A stretch of DNA of 64,000 nt. Source: Vespula vulgaris (lineage: Eukaryota; Arthropoda; Insecta; Hymenoptera; Vespidae). This document shows, one piece after another, positions 46,430 through 59,300 of the stretch. Location: NCBI RefSeq assembly GCF_905475345.1, contig NC_066601.1:3794001-3858000 (forward strand), in the 5' to 3' direction. A program made the translations under genes and the position numbers. Below the pieces are notes generated by a model. That model ran no database searches and was not told the DNA's origin. It saw only the letters and a program-made list of their open reading frames with translations. The first letter of the stretch is position 1; each line of letters opens with the position of its first letter.

Positions 46430-49400
46430 GAAAGATAGAAAGAGAAAATTGACGAGTTAACGAGTTAACGAGCATATGTGTTTGTGTATGTGTGTATGGC
46501 ATTAGAGTGTGTACGAAATAGAGAAACAAAAAGAGATAGATGGAGTCAGGTTAATAAAACGAAGCTGATAAAGTATCGGCTCAATCTTCTTTCCTTCTGT
46601 TAAACTCGTAAAAGTGTCTTTTAGATGTTTTCTTTTCTGAAAAGCAAAACCTCTAGCTTCTTCCTTACTTCATAGCTTTCTTCCGTGTCCTCGATCTTAA
46701 TGTTAGGTAACATTTTCTAATGGGAATGGTTGAATCGCACGTGATCCACCTACGCTTAGAACTATGTCCTTTTAAATTATTATAACTTCTTCTTTTCCTT
46801 CTTCTTCTTCTTCTTCTTTTTTTTTTAATTTTCTTTTTGTCTTTTTCTTAATTATAACATGAAGACTAATAAATCAACATCTATGTACACTTATATATTT
46901 ATATATTGATATGTTTATCTTATTTCTTTTTTTTTTTTTTCAATCGAATTTTTCAATATACTTTTATTCGAATAGAAAAGATCGTAAATTTTAAATGATA
47001 CTTTTCCAAAAATGTTTACTTCAATGATACACGGCTCGAATTTAATATTTTATACGTTTTTAATAGTATATACGTATATGTCAAATATAATTGATAGAAC
47101 AGAAGTAGATATTATATGTACGTATGGAAAATCGTTGAAATAATTATGGAAATGTGAGAACATAGAGCAAAATATAGATCGAATATTTCTCGAGGACGAA
47201 GGAGACGCGTTGGCATAATTTTGTCGAAAATTCTACGGAAATCGGATTGTAGGTCGAACGAATTCGTAGACCGAACGCGGCGAATTGTAACTCGTGGATA
47301 TTACGAAATAGAAATGTATAATCGAGGTAATATCAAATATAATGATTTACGCATGAATTGTAATAGCCGTACGAATGGGAAAATATATTGAATCCTTGCC
47401 AATTTGAAGATCCCGTGACAATCATAAGTGGCAGGAACTTGCCAAATGTAACCACGGGACAGCTTGGCAAACCACTTTATAAATTGACGATCAATCGGGA
47501 ATTCGAACGTCGAAGTTCCTTTTTTCGTTTTCTTTTTCCTCTCTTTTTTTTTTCTTCGTTCTACTTCTTCTTCTTTCTTCAACGTCCTTTCTTTTCTTTT
47601 CTTTTCTTTTCTTTTCTTTTCTGTTAAACACGACGAACAGTTTCGATAAGTCGAGTTGTCCCAAGAAACAGCCCCTCGAACTTTCACACTCTTGCTCCTG
47701 AGAAAACCTACCCTTTTCTACAGTTCACCCCATTTTACTCTTCGAAAACGAATTTTCCCCTTTCGATTATAAATGTAGAACGTTTATCTATCGTTCCTGT
47801 CGAACGGAAAAAGATTTCGATTTTTATTTTCACGTTTAGAAACAATGATTACGTACGTCGTTGGAAAATTGACAGTTGTACTTAATAAATTTTTTTTTTA
47901 TGTCTATAGTCGTAACACACGAGTTATATCGTATAAATTATTACTGCACTTGTATCGTCACGCTAGACTAGTACGTATACAAAAGTTGTATACTTTTTCA
48001 GTATAATTGAAAAGTCTCTATTTTTATCTTTGTATATACTCAGAAGAAAGAAACAATTCGATAAAACAGTTTTTCCTTTATTCTTAATTTTGATTAAGTC
48101 CGACTACACTTTGACCCTTTCTCCTGAACGATTACAATGTTTCCGTTTTATTTCATTACGTAAGTAAATATACGTGACGTCAGTTTGAATTAATTTATAA
48201 AAATTATTTCGATAGGTCGATCGTTGCTTTTATTGCAAAAAAAGCATGCGTATTGATAAGTATTTATATTGCATAACAACAGTAAGTATATATCGTACAA
48301 CAATGTATGTACAAAAGAAAAATGAGGGGAACGAGATGCCGGGGAAAATACTGCATTAAAGTGACATTAGTAATCGTCGAGAGATATTTCGTTAGCATGG
48401 CACGATTTCCAATTTAAAATAACGTTACGTTTTGTCGATTCTCGTTAGATTCATCGATCTATGTAGGTACGGTAATTAATTGCCATCAAATGGTACACAC
48501 GCGTATGCGAGAAATGGCTTCTAAAGAGCTTCGACGTTTTTATATATAGCGTTATATCGCGTTATATCGCGCGCGTGTGTGTGACTGTATCACGAAAGGA
48601 ATCACTGATCTCTCGAATTTTTTCTATTTTTTATTTTATTTTATTTTATTTATTTATTTATTTATTTATTTTGTAATCTTTTTTACCAGAACTGATGGTA
48701 TCGATAAAACTGATAATGGAACATGAAAGTATAACAATAACAATAATAATGATAGTAATAATAATAATAATAAAATGCATAAAGAGAAAGATGAAAAGCA
48801 ATCTGTTTGAAATGTCTCACAACAAGTTTTTTCACGTGCAATAAACATATAAGTTTGGAATTTTTATTTTTATAATATTCATAGTAAAGAGTTTGAGTTT
48901 CTTTTGTATGCTTCATTTTTCTAGAAAGATGACACGTATCAGAAGGAAATGATATTGCATGTTTTGTCAATTTTGCCATAAAAATATTGGTTGTTACTTT
49001 TTTATAGCTTCTCTAACTTTGAATTCTTTTTTCTTTTTTCTTTTTTTTTTTTTTTTTTTTGATTCAATTCAATAACGTTGAATCGATTAATCTCCGTTTT
49101 AATATATCATATATAACTATTTATTTATATCGTTTAATTTTTTAGAAACGAAAGAGAAAAATATATTTATAGAAATATAAAAACGATGTCAATTAAATGA
49201 TATTATTTTTAAAAAAAAGGAGAAAAATTTCATAGTGACGATGGCCGCGCTGTTAAGCAAGAGAGAAAGAGAGAGAGGGAGAGAGATAGAAATAGAGGTA
49301 GAGATAGAAATAGAGAAATAGAGAGAGAGAGAGAGAGAAGAAAAAAGGGGATAGGGATAACTTGCTTAAGGGGATTAGTGTGAGAATATGTTTTCATCGA

Positions 49401-51407
49401 GGCAAGTATCACGAACGTTAAACGTTACGAAGAAGCGCTTGTAAGAGCTCGTAAAAGAAGGAGAGAGTGAACGTTCGTGGTTAGGCTTTCAATTTGTTTT
49501 CTTATTTTTTGAATGGTCTTTCAAACGAGAATCGTAAAGAGAGACTGGATATGCTTCGAAAGTAGTTCAAAGTTGTAATATATATATTTTTCTTCTTTTT
49601 TTTTTTCTTTCTAAAAAAGTTTTCAACTAACACGAAAGGTTATTAAATAACGAAATACATTTACTTGCATTAGAGTAATATTTATTAACGTAATTGGGAA
49701 TTTGTCAAAAGTGCTTTACGAATGTCTCTATACGTTTCGGTTCATAACAATTTCCTTTTTATTTAGTTTTGATTATTTTCTTTCTTTTTCTCTTTCTCTT
49801 TCTCTTTTCTTTTCTTTCATTTTATTGTCCTTTCTTTTTTCTTTCCTTTTCAATAAGATTTTTATTGTCAAATTAATGTTTTAAGTCTCTTATCGTGTTA
49901 AAAAGTCTTAACAAAAGTGGATCATAAAATATGAGCGCTTTAAAGAGTAGCAACAGGTCTTCGTAAAGGAATAATAACTTCTCCTTGTAAATATCGTTCG
50001 AAACTTTGTGAAACACGTGAAAAAGATCGAAGTTTTGAGATTCAGGTGAACATTCGTGAATATAAATCTTCGAATAAAAATCGTACGATCTTTCGAACTT
50101 TCTTTGAGAGCTTTGACTACTAGCTATGTCAGACTAGGGGATTAGGGTATAGACGTTTACCATTTTCACCGTGAAAATGTCAAGGCATTCTCTCGAGGCA
50201 GCTCTTTGCCCCTTTGCTACGATCTTTTTTTCTCTTCTTTTCATTTTTTTATTTATCTTTCATATTCTTTCATTTTTATTTTTATTTAACTTATCATTTA
50301 ATTCGTAATACCGAATGGATAATACAAATGAAAGTTTTTAAGAAGTTTCACGAATCATTTATTTATCGATTAACCGTATCAATCTTACAATTGTCATTAT
50401 TATAAATATTGCATTATGTTTTTTTTTTCTTTTTGATTACAGTTAATTAATAATAATTTTCTAAATCGAAATTTGATCCATTGATATATAAACTACGTAG
50501 GATTCATCGATGCATCCTTTTATTTAATACATCATTCAATATTATTTCTCGACAGATTTCACGAGAAGATTTATCGTTCATAAAAAGCGTTAGCAATATT
50601 TTTCAGTACGTTAGCCATTTTGCAGTCACATTAGGGAATACCAGAGAGAAAACACGTTGAATCTTTCGACGACGTTTTGCGGTTGCTCGCGTTAAATTTG
50701 AACTTTACTGTCGCGTCACTGTTCGAAGAGATAAAATGTGACTGTGAAATACGGGAAAAATAGAAGGGGATATCTCTGTCTCTCTCTCTCTCTCTGCCCC
50801 GTATCTTTCTCTTTCTCTTTAAGAAACGAAGATAGCGTAGCTTCGAATAAAAAAAAAATTAAGTCCACTTATTTCCGATTGTAGGGATAACGGTAGATAA
50901 ATAAAGAAAGAAAAAAGAATTAAATAAGAAAAATAAATTGTAAAAATTTATTTGCCAGAAGTATAATTAAAAAAGGAAAGAAAAACAAAAGGAATCTTTT
51001 CATTAGTCGAGAAAATTATAACAAATAAATCAGAAATACAAATTAGAATATATAATAAAAATTTGGTTAATCGCGATACGTGTTTAACGGTGGAGAGGTG
51101 GAGAGAGATGCATAGAGTAATAATTTTAGTCAAATCTTAGATTTAGAGCGTTGAAGCGTCAGAGTGGCGAAATCCGTAGAGTCCTCGTTACTCTATCGAC
51201 GTTGAATCGCGTGTAGTGAAATTGCTTATGATAGACTGAAACTGAAAGATCGACAGGACACGCTTGCAATCAACGTGTCCCGTTGATTTGCACGATATAT
51301 AACGTGCCAGAACTCGAGTTAAATCTTATCGTTCATTGATGCTGATCTAGAAACGAATCTAACGGGTAACCGAGTTGTCGAGAATTGTCAAAGAGATCGT
51401 GTAACGC

Positions 51408-51457
<50 letters not shown>

Positions 51458-51726
51458 CATTTCTCTTTTCTTACTTTCTTTTGTCGGAAACAACTTTTTA
51501 TAGCAATCGATGTATCGCAAATTCGTCGATTAAACAGATTATTATTAGATACAAATTCTTTTTTTTTTTTTTTTTGTTATAATCCTCTTCTTTTTTTTTT
51601 TACAATCAGATAATTATCAGATTTGTTGAAAGTTGCTCTTTCTTTCCTTTTTAACACAGTTTTAATATTTTATCGTATTAAATATTTTGATTTACCTCGA
51701 ACGAAGAAATGTAGAATGAAGAAAAG

Positions 51727-51763
<37 letters not shown>

Positions 51764-52790
51764 TCGTCAGAATAATTTTCGTAATTCCACTGTGATTGGA
51801 GATTACCGCGGTGTTCTATTTAGAGAAGGGAAGATTTTGTTAATGGACAGGCTAAAGGGAGACAGTAAATCATTGTTTAATTATACACGGTGAACCAGGC
51901 ATTATTGTATCGGACGATCTCTGTCCCTTCCTTGTCGTTGCAACAAACTTTCCCAAGGGAGGTTTACTACCATTAACTCGATTCGTACGTGCGGAGTACT
52001 GTATGTGACGTGCAGATGCGCTTTGCGGATGCACTTTACCGCAGGCAACGAACGTGTGTTGACAGTTGTTGATGAGAATATCACTGCTTAAGAGACAATT
52101 CGAAATCGATAATTGTTCTTATTAAAAGAGGGACGATCAAATTGAATCGAAGAATTTACTTGTTAATATAATTTCGTACAAAAAATATAACAACGATTCG
52201 ACGATTCATTTTCTAAACTTAGAAAAAAAAAAAAACAAGAAAAATTAACGAAAAGCTGTGATAAGTTTGACGAATAATACTATCGCGATAACTCGGAGAA
52301 CGAATCTTCAAACTCGAAAGTCTAAGACGCAGCGTCTGACGCAGTACTTACTTATGAGAACTTTACTTCCTGATACACTTGGACAGATTCTCGGTGTGAA
52401 TCTTGAATGATTTAAGAGTCTCGTTGGACTCGTAAACTATCGAAGTTTACTGTGTCAAAACATTTAGCTATCTAGATGCAACATCAAGAATTTAAATAAA
52501 CATCTCCAGGAATCCTCGATTTTATTTTTTATTAAACAATAATTTTCTAGAATTTTATATTTAATATATATATATATTTTTTCCCCCGTTTACCTCGGGT
52601 GATGGAGTTTTTTGATTTGAACTAATTTTTACATTTATCTGAATTTCCAATTTTTTATATTAATTTAATCGAATGTAATTGGAGTATTGAAACGTGTTGT
52701 TACGAATCATTTGAACAACACCTGTTGTTTGCACGAAATCGTTTTTAGACATAGGTCTATATATATATACACACCCACACACGCGCACAT
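46430..52790. other. Presumed intron or intergenic DNA, segment 4
   Basis: No supported exon. Repeats: CTT/TTC runs at 46796-46820, (TTTTC)n at 47590-47621, TTTTA/TTTA units at 48630-48671, (AAT)n at 48737-48772, GA-rich at 49258-49340, (TC)n at about 50776-50795, (AT)n at 51412-51454 and 51729-51760. A compound inverted repeat lies at 47396-47470 and a 7-base-pair inverted repeat GGACACG/CGTGTCC at 51256-51280. Confidence 0.5.
51412..51454. repeat. (AT)n microsatellite
   Basis: Forty-three bases of pure alternating TA. Confidence 0.95.
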
Positions 52791-52799
52791 ATATACACA

Positions 52800-53100
52800 A
52801 GATGATTATCGAAATATTTCGTAACTCGCTGCCATTGGTCGTTCATTTAATTCTTGGAAATATCGTTACGGAAATTGGCATCGAGCTTGTCGGCATCGAT
52901 AATTGGTTGAATACCTACCTCCGGCATCGAGGTGTAAATATTAACGGGCATCTTTGCCCGTTAGTGGTCTTCTATCGATTAATCGTCAACACGATCAGCC
53001 AGTTTTATCGAAGGTCACTGCGAAAGGATTTCGCCTGTAGACTGAATCACATCAAAGGGATATCGAAAAGTTTACAAGTGGCTGCTATCTGAACCCAAGT
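52800..53100. other. Complex-sequence island with hairpin and repeated GGCATCGA
   Basis: This island lacks simple repeats and holds a perfect hairpin TAACGGGCA-tctt-TGCCCGTTA (52942-52963), plus three copies of GGCATCGA (52877-52884, 52892-52899 and 52923-52930). A 96-codon plus-strand frame (52802-53092) spans it, with no resemblance to a known protein. It may be a conserved non-coding element or a structured RNA; neither can be shown here. Confidence 0.3.
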
Positions 53101-53399
53101 TAAATAAGTGTCAAGGATTTATCTTAAAATTTATCTCTTTGATACTCTATAACTCGATTCTCCGCAAATTAACTCTCTTTTGCGGTTGGATCTTTTTGGA
53201 TCTTCTCTTTCTTTTTCTTTTATTCGTTTTCTTTTTAAAAATCAAGCACGAGCGATCATCATCAGTATATCGTGATGTAATTCGAAGGTCATTTGATTTG
53301 TCTTTCAATATCGCGTTCCATGGAAATACTTAAGTAGGTAGAAATGCTTGAAGCACGTTGAAAAATAATTTTAAATGCGACAATAATCGAGCAGATTGA

Positions 53400-53706
53400 C
53401 GATCGTCCTTGTCAGAATTACTCGGTGATTTTGTAAGGTATCTCGAGTATTAATTAAACTCATTCATGATCGTAACCGTCGGGAATGCTTGGTGATTTTC
53501 TATGGTACCGAATTGTAATTCGACTCATTCATGATCGTCGCAACTATTACAGTAGCCGTAAGAGAAATACATTGAAATTTTACTCGATATCAGGGCGTTG
53601 TAATTCAGTTCATTCATGACGATCGCTATAGAATAAGGATACGTTAAGTCTGCATTTACGGTTTGCTAGATTCGTCTATAAGCTCGGTTATGCACGTGAA
53701 CACGTG
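53400..53706. repeat. Degenerate tandem repeat followed by paired E-boxes
   Basis: Two roughly 66-base units share GGTGATTTT near the start and ACTCATTCATGATCGT near the end (53457-53472 and 53523-53538). A third, weaker copy of the end motif lies near 53608. Seventy bases further, CACGTG occurs twice with two bases between (53693-53698 and 53701-53706), inside a larger near-palindrome. The arrangement resembles a small enhancer-like motif cluster. Confidence 0.4.
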
Positions 53707-54508
53707 TGCATTACGCGTAACTACCTCTCCACTTTACGAGGCAACCCCTATTACACATACCCTTGCCCTTTCTCCACATTGTGTTTAACTTGCTCAGGGG
53801 ATTATATCGCTCAGGGGTAGTACTCGTGATTCGCGTGGGTGGAGCCATCTACTTGGCCCGACGTGAAACAAATAGAAGGCTTCATCCGCAATGCGTTTGG
53901 TAAACTAATCGTTATCCATGATTCTCTGTTATCCGCGCACATAGCCCCTACGAACAGGGACATCTCTGGCGCTTCACGTTGATTTTCAAGAGTTTCCATG
54001 TGTTTACACGTGTGCCTAGAGAATCGTTGAACGATTCACGGTGCGGTTTTAAATGCGGGTTATTTACTTTACTCTTTAGATTCACAAAATACGCTTGATA
54101 GCCGTAGGGATAGAGAATGAACAAAAGAAACTCTTTGCCAGTCGTGCTCATCGAACCACGCACGCGTGCCGTTTTACTCGAGTCCCTCTTTAAGGCGACG
54201 CATGGGAAGGGTTGAAATTTCCTTATTAAAAATTCGGAAAGAAATGTACCATCGATTGGAATATTTTTGGTCCACGTTTGTTCGATCTTAACGCTAGATT
54301 TTCATTTTATTTCGATTCGTTTATCCAAACGAACGTTCTCTCTATATTCGTATGAAAATGAAATCTTTAGGATCATCGTTGTTCGTACAGATTCGATCGT
54401 TACTACTTAAACTTACCGCTCGAAGTTTTCTTGCCTGACCATATGTCGGCCATTTCTACTTTCTACGATACCTTTTACCTTCTCCTATTCATCGACTTCG
54501 TTTGAAAG

Positions 54509-54540
<32 letters not shown>

Positions 54541-54853
54541 TAAAAAGAATAAAAAAGAGGTTAAAGAAAAAATGAAGAAAGAAAAGATAGTAACGAATGG
54601 TTACAGGGAAATATCTTGCTATTGGAAAAGATTTTCTATGTCACATTCATTTCAAGATAATATACGAGAGTCTTTCTTTATCCTTTAAGAAAAACTTGTC
54701 CGAAGTATTAAAACCGATGCACTTGGTCGAACCGGGCCATGCACTTTTCATATCCGAGGTTTACCTTTACGTGGAAAGAAAGAGTAAGACCGGAATAGCC
54801 TCGGTCCTTTGAGGTTACTACTACTATTACTATGAGAGAGAGACGTAGAGAAG

Positions 54854-54890
<37 letters not shown>

Positions 54891-55620
54891 CTTTCGTTTG
54901 AATTCTCGTTAAGCGGCAGCTTTCGCGAAAGTTCTTCTTAAAACGACGCCCGGCCCGGATCATCGATCGTCGTTTTCCTTCCTTGTCCTCTTCGTTAGGA
55001 CGTTGGTACGATTCGTGAAACTGGGAGAACGAATTCACCGAGAGATTCATATAATATATCATCTTTGATTTTTCCTTTCAACTCGTACTTTTCAAATTTT
55101 CTTTTTTCTTCTTCTTCTTCTTCTTCTTTTTCTTCTTCTTCTTCTTCTTCTAATTCTTATACGTTCTCATTTAATCGCGAATAAAAATAATTTTTCTCTT
55201 CATACGATCCTACTAAATTAAAATAGATTTTTCTTTCTCTCGATATATCAGCAAGTTAAATTTCCGAAAAAAGAATCTTGAATCCGAACGAAGATACGAG
55301 GATATTTCTATCGGAGAATAATACGAGAAATGTTTAATGAAGTTACGATAATAATACACCGATATTCTTCATCTATAACATAGCAATTTTGATCCTTTAA
55401 AACCTTACTAAAAAACAAGAAAAGAGTAAAAAGAAAGAAAAAGAAGAAGAAGAAAAGGAAGAAACATTCAAGAATATAATTCGCAATTTCAATATATGAA
55501 ACCTCGTTAAAAAGTAAGGAAAGAAAGGAGGGAGAAGAAAGGAGGAAAGAAAAAATTAAATCGTATCTTTGAAAAAAAAAAAAAAGAAAAAAAAATAATA
55601 ATAATTCCACTTAAGCTCGT
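53707..55620. other. Non-coding stretch with mixed-sequence islands
   Basis: No gene supported. The part from 53710 to 54210 is of mixed composition with short minus-strand frames lacking family resemblance. Poly-A and A-rich runs occupy 54507-54590, (GA)n 54854-54887 and CTT/TTC triplets 55105-55151. A 9-base-pair inverted repeat AAAACGACG/CGTCGTTTT with a GC-rich loop lies at 54940-54976. Confidence 0.5.
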
Positions 55621-55653
55621 TTGTAAAATTAAAATACAGCTTTAAGAGGGTGG

Positions 55654-55692
<39 letters not shown>

Positions 55693-55764
55693 AAAAAAAA
55701 AAAAAGAAAAAAAGAGGGATGGACGATTACCAGCGTCAACGAGGAAATGTAGAACTCTTTGAAG

Positions 55765-56000
55765 GTGTAGCCGATAGATGGCGAGGTGCAACGGCATGGA
55801 GGACGATGATGCACTTGGTGCACGTGCATCGTCCTTCTCCTTCTCTCTTTTTCTCCCTCTTCCCTCCTCTCTCTCTCTCTCTCTAACATTTTCACGGCGC
55901 TTCGACCACACGCCGCACATCGTACCCCCGCCAATCCGCCGCCGAATCCCACCAACGACGTTCGTGACGTCAAGACGCATTGCGACATATCCCTTTGCCC
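55765..56000. promoter_or_regulatory. GC-richer promoter-like segment with palindromic CRE
   Basis: The segment contains a perfect CRE TGACGTCA (55965-55972), CCAAT in CGCCAATCCG (about 55930-55935), TAGATGGCGAGG near 55776, and an inverted repeat GGACGATG/CATCGTCC (55801-55834) enclosing GTGCACGTGC. GC content exceeds that of the flanks. It lies between a (TC)n array and CTG/CTGATG repeats, resembling the layout of the promoter-like cores at 15.8 and 17.4 kb. It could be a further alternative promoter; no exon is attached. Confidence 0.35.
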
Positions 56001-56019
56001 CGCTTTATGCCCTGCTTGC

Positions 56020-56190
56020 TCTACTGCTGCTACTGCTACTACTACTGATGCTGATGCTGATGCTGATGCTGATGCTGATGCTGATGCTGATGCTGATGCT
56101 GATGCTGATGCTGATGCTACTACTACTGCTACTACTGCTGCTGCTGTTGCTGCTGTTGCTGCTGCTGGTGATGCTGCTGCTGCTACTTGC
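56020..56190. repeat. (CTGATG)12 flanked by CTG/CTA triplets
   Basis: Twelve perfect CTGATG hexamers (56045-56116) sit inside CTA/CTG/TTG triplets. The minus strand reads Ala-Ser repeats and the plus strand Leu-Met repeats in 192- and 262-codon frames, both created by the array and neighbouring TC runs. Confidence 0.92.
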
Positions 56191-56199
56191 TTCCCTCGT

Positions 56200-56341
56200 A
56201 TTCGCAATGGACTTGTTTCTTTTTTTATTTCATCTTCTCCCTCTCTCTCTCTCTCTCTCTTTCTCTGTGTTTCTCTTTCTCTGTCTTCATGTCTTTCTCT
56301 CCTCTCTCTCCTCTCTCTCGCTTTCTCTTTCTCCTTCCTTA

Positions 56342-56373
<32 letters not shown>

Positions 56374-59300
56374 TTTATGCCACTTGAATATATTTATGAG
56401 ATACTATTTTTACTTCCTTAGAATTTTATTTATATTTCTTTTTCTTTTATCTTTTCCCTATTTTTTTTTCTTTTCTTTTTGTATTATTATTACATACATT
56501 ATATCTCTCTTTTCGTCGCGTCTATCATCTCTGATTTTTTCTACTTGGTTCCCTTTTTTTTTTTAAATCGCTCAGTAGTATATTTCTCGTTAATAATTTC
56601 CGCCGAATACTATAGAATTAGTATCATTTGTACGTCCTTGTTTTCTTCTCTCCTTCTTTCTTTTTTACATACGCAAAGATATTTTATATTAACTCGTTTC
56701 GCTGCTATTATCTTCTTTTTATTCGATGCTTAATGTCGATGACGAGAATTTAACACACACATAAACAAATATTATATATCCGTCGTTGGTATCTCCCAGT
56801 TATTTCTCCTTTTGTTCGCATAACACCGGATTATGTACCATTCGAATCTCTTTCAAAAGGAACAATCACAAGCCGATAGAAAGATTTATCGGTCGATCGG
56901 TTTTCGTACGTCGAACTTGGACCTTTTTCTAACTGGTCTATTCAAAGATTCAAGCAATATCCTGCTTGTTCTTTCTTTACTTTGATAAGTACGAAGAAAA
57001 ATTCTAGATACATTTATCGAACTATAAACGAAAGATCTCTCTCTCTCTTTCTGACTCTCTCTATTTCTGTTTCTCTCTCTGTCTCTCTTTGATCTCTTTC
57101 GTAGAAATAAAAGAAATAAACGCATTTGATATTTCAAAGAGACTGAAATAAAAAGTTTCTACGATTTTGTTTGAAAATTTATACAACAACGTGAAAGAAT
57201 CGTCGAATCGATAAAGAATCGTTTTCTTCGTTTTTCTTACTTTTTTTCCCCTCGTTCTTTGTTTTCTTTTTTGTTTCTTTTTCTTTCTTAACGAGAGAAA
57301 AGTTCAAAGGGTCGCGTTTACGCGTACAGCCGCTCTGAGAATCTTTTTTTTCCTTTTTTCTTTTTTTTTGCCCTCGAAAGAAGGTCGTAGAGAAAAGATG
57401 CTTATACGAATGACTTGGTTGGTCCAACTTGCATATGGTCTTGCGAATGCGGAGCGTTAGCTTTGTTAAGCTAACGGTCGTATCTCCGCAATTAGGGCCG
57501 ATTTTAATGAAAGCGCTCGCCCAGGTGTCGTTAGACCTCGTAGTCATTCGTCGTTTCCTACAAACAAACTTCCTCGTTTAGTTCTCTTTTCTCGACAATC
57601 GTGATCCCACGACGTCGGTCTGCTAACTTTTCCTTGGTAAATATGTATACGATGGAGAAAGCTTAATAATTTCGAATTATTTCCTACTGGCACGTTCCAA
57701 CTTTGAAAATTTTATTAGCTTTGTTGAGATGAGTATCGAGATATAGAATACATCTTTGGACGTCAAGTCGCGACCGTTACGAATTATTAAAAAGTATTTA
57801 CAAATATTCAGTCGAATTTTTTCTTATTGCAATATAATTACAGAACAATAATTACTTTTAAAAATTAAAAAATAAATTTTTATATATATATGTGTGTGTG
57901 TGTATAATATACATTATAACGATTTGATTATACATCAGTGTAGCCTTTCTAATCCTACGTTGCTGATGAAAATAATGTAAAAATTTCATACTCGTGAATC
58001 GTTATTTTCTTCTTCATAAAATTTCAGTATAAAACGATAAAGAAATTTTTCATGGTGCGGTGAGATCGATGTACGTTCATTTTACGAGGTTTTTCCATTG
58101 ACTAGGGATATGATTTATTTCCTGAAAGCAAACTTCCGGTTCGTCGTTTCACTTGGAAGAAGTCACACTCGGATGATCTCCGTTATCTCTCTCACGGCTA
58201 GATCCGTGAAGCTGTAGATAAGCCAAGGCATATTCGGTTTCCGCAATGGTGGCTTCGTTGGTTCACGAGGAATTAGCTTGGAATTCTGGATCCCTTGGAA
58301 TGTACTGAATTCTACGTGCAAACCAAACCCACTTTGGCAATGATCGTCTTCGTCGTTGTGCTAATTATGATTGATAATTTATAGCCGTGTAAATTAACTT
58401 ATACAATAGTCCTCGGAGGATGTGAAAGAATTATAAAACAAAATTTCTACTTCTCTTTTTCCCCCTTTTTTTTTTTCTTTCATTCCAGTAGTAATCGAAT
58501 TTATGCAAATATACGAAAATGAAATAGGAGAATTTTCTACAATTTTATCCAAAGTCGCTTGAACGAAACTTTAAAAATCGATAAACAAAAAGTATGCAAG
58601 TTCGAGCGAAACTTTTATACGAATTGCTAAAAAAGAGAAAGAAAAAACGAAACAGAATAATATCTGTTATATTATTTAAATTCCTTTGTCTAAAATCGAT
58701 GTAAACGATAATTGGAATTATCGTCGCGGCAAGAAAAAGAAACAGATAGAAAAGAAAGAAGAAAAGAAAAGCAAAGAAAAGAAAAGGAAAGGGAAGGAAA
58801 GAAAAGATCTATTCGGGCTTATTATTCCGCTTTTCAAACGTTCTCGTTTTGATCGTTAGAATTCCGCGGATAAAGATTTCCGAGCTCATTGTTCCGATTG
58901 TACATTGTCATAGAGGCTAACGTTTCATCATCCATGAGGTAAAAAGCTTTTATTCGAAGCGCGTCAAGGTGAGAAAATATTGTCCTCCGTTCTAACAAAA
59001 GTGTGTGCCTTGGTACGAACGAAACTAGTACGCTGTCGACTTTTACGAAAGGACGACGTCAATTTTATTTCTTTGATAGCCGATCCTTCAACCGTGTGCT
59101 CTCTTATCTCTTTTGATGTCGATATCATTGTGTTTATTATATCGTGTAAATAAAAAAAGAAGGGAGAAAGAGAAGTAAAAAAAAAAAAAAGAAGAAGAAA
59201 TACTCAACGCTATGTACAACGTTTGCGTTATCTCAATCGTAATAGCTAAGGCAAATTTTAATATGTTAATCGTATCTTTGGCACTTTGTTGTTTGGAAAA

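Noticed and set aside
55629..56566. 192-codon minus and 262-codon plus frames
   Set aside because: Both are generated by (CTGATG)12, CTG triplets and TC arrays.
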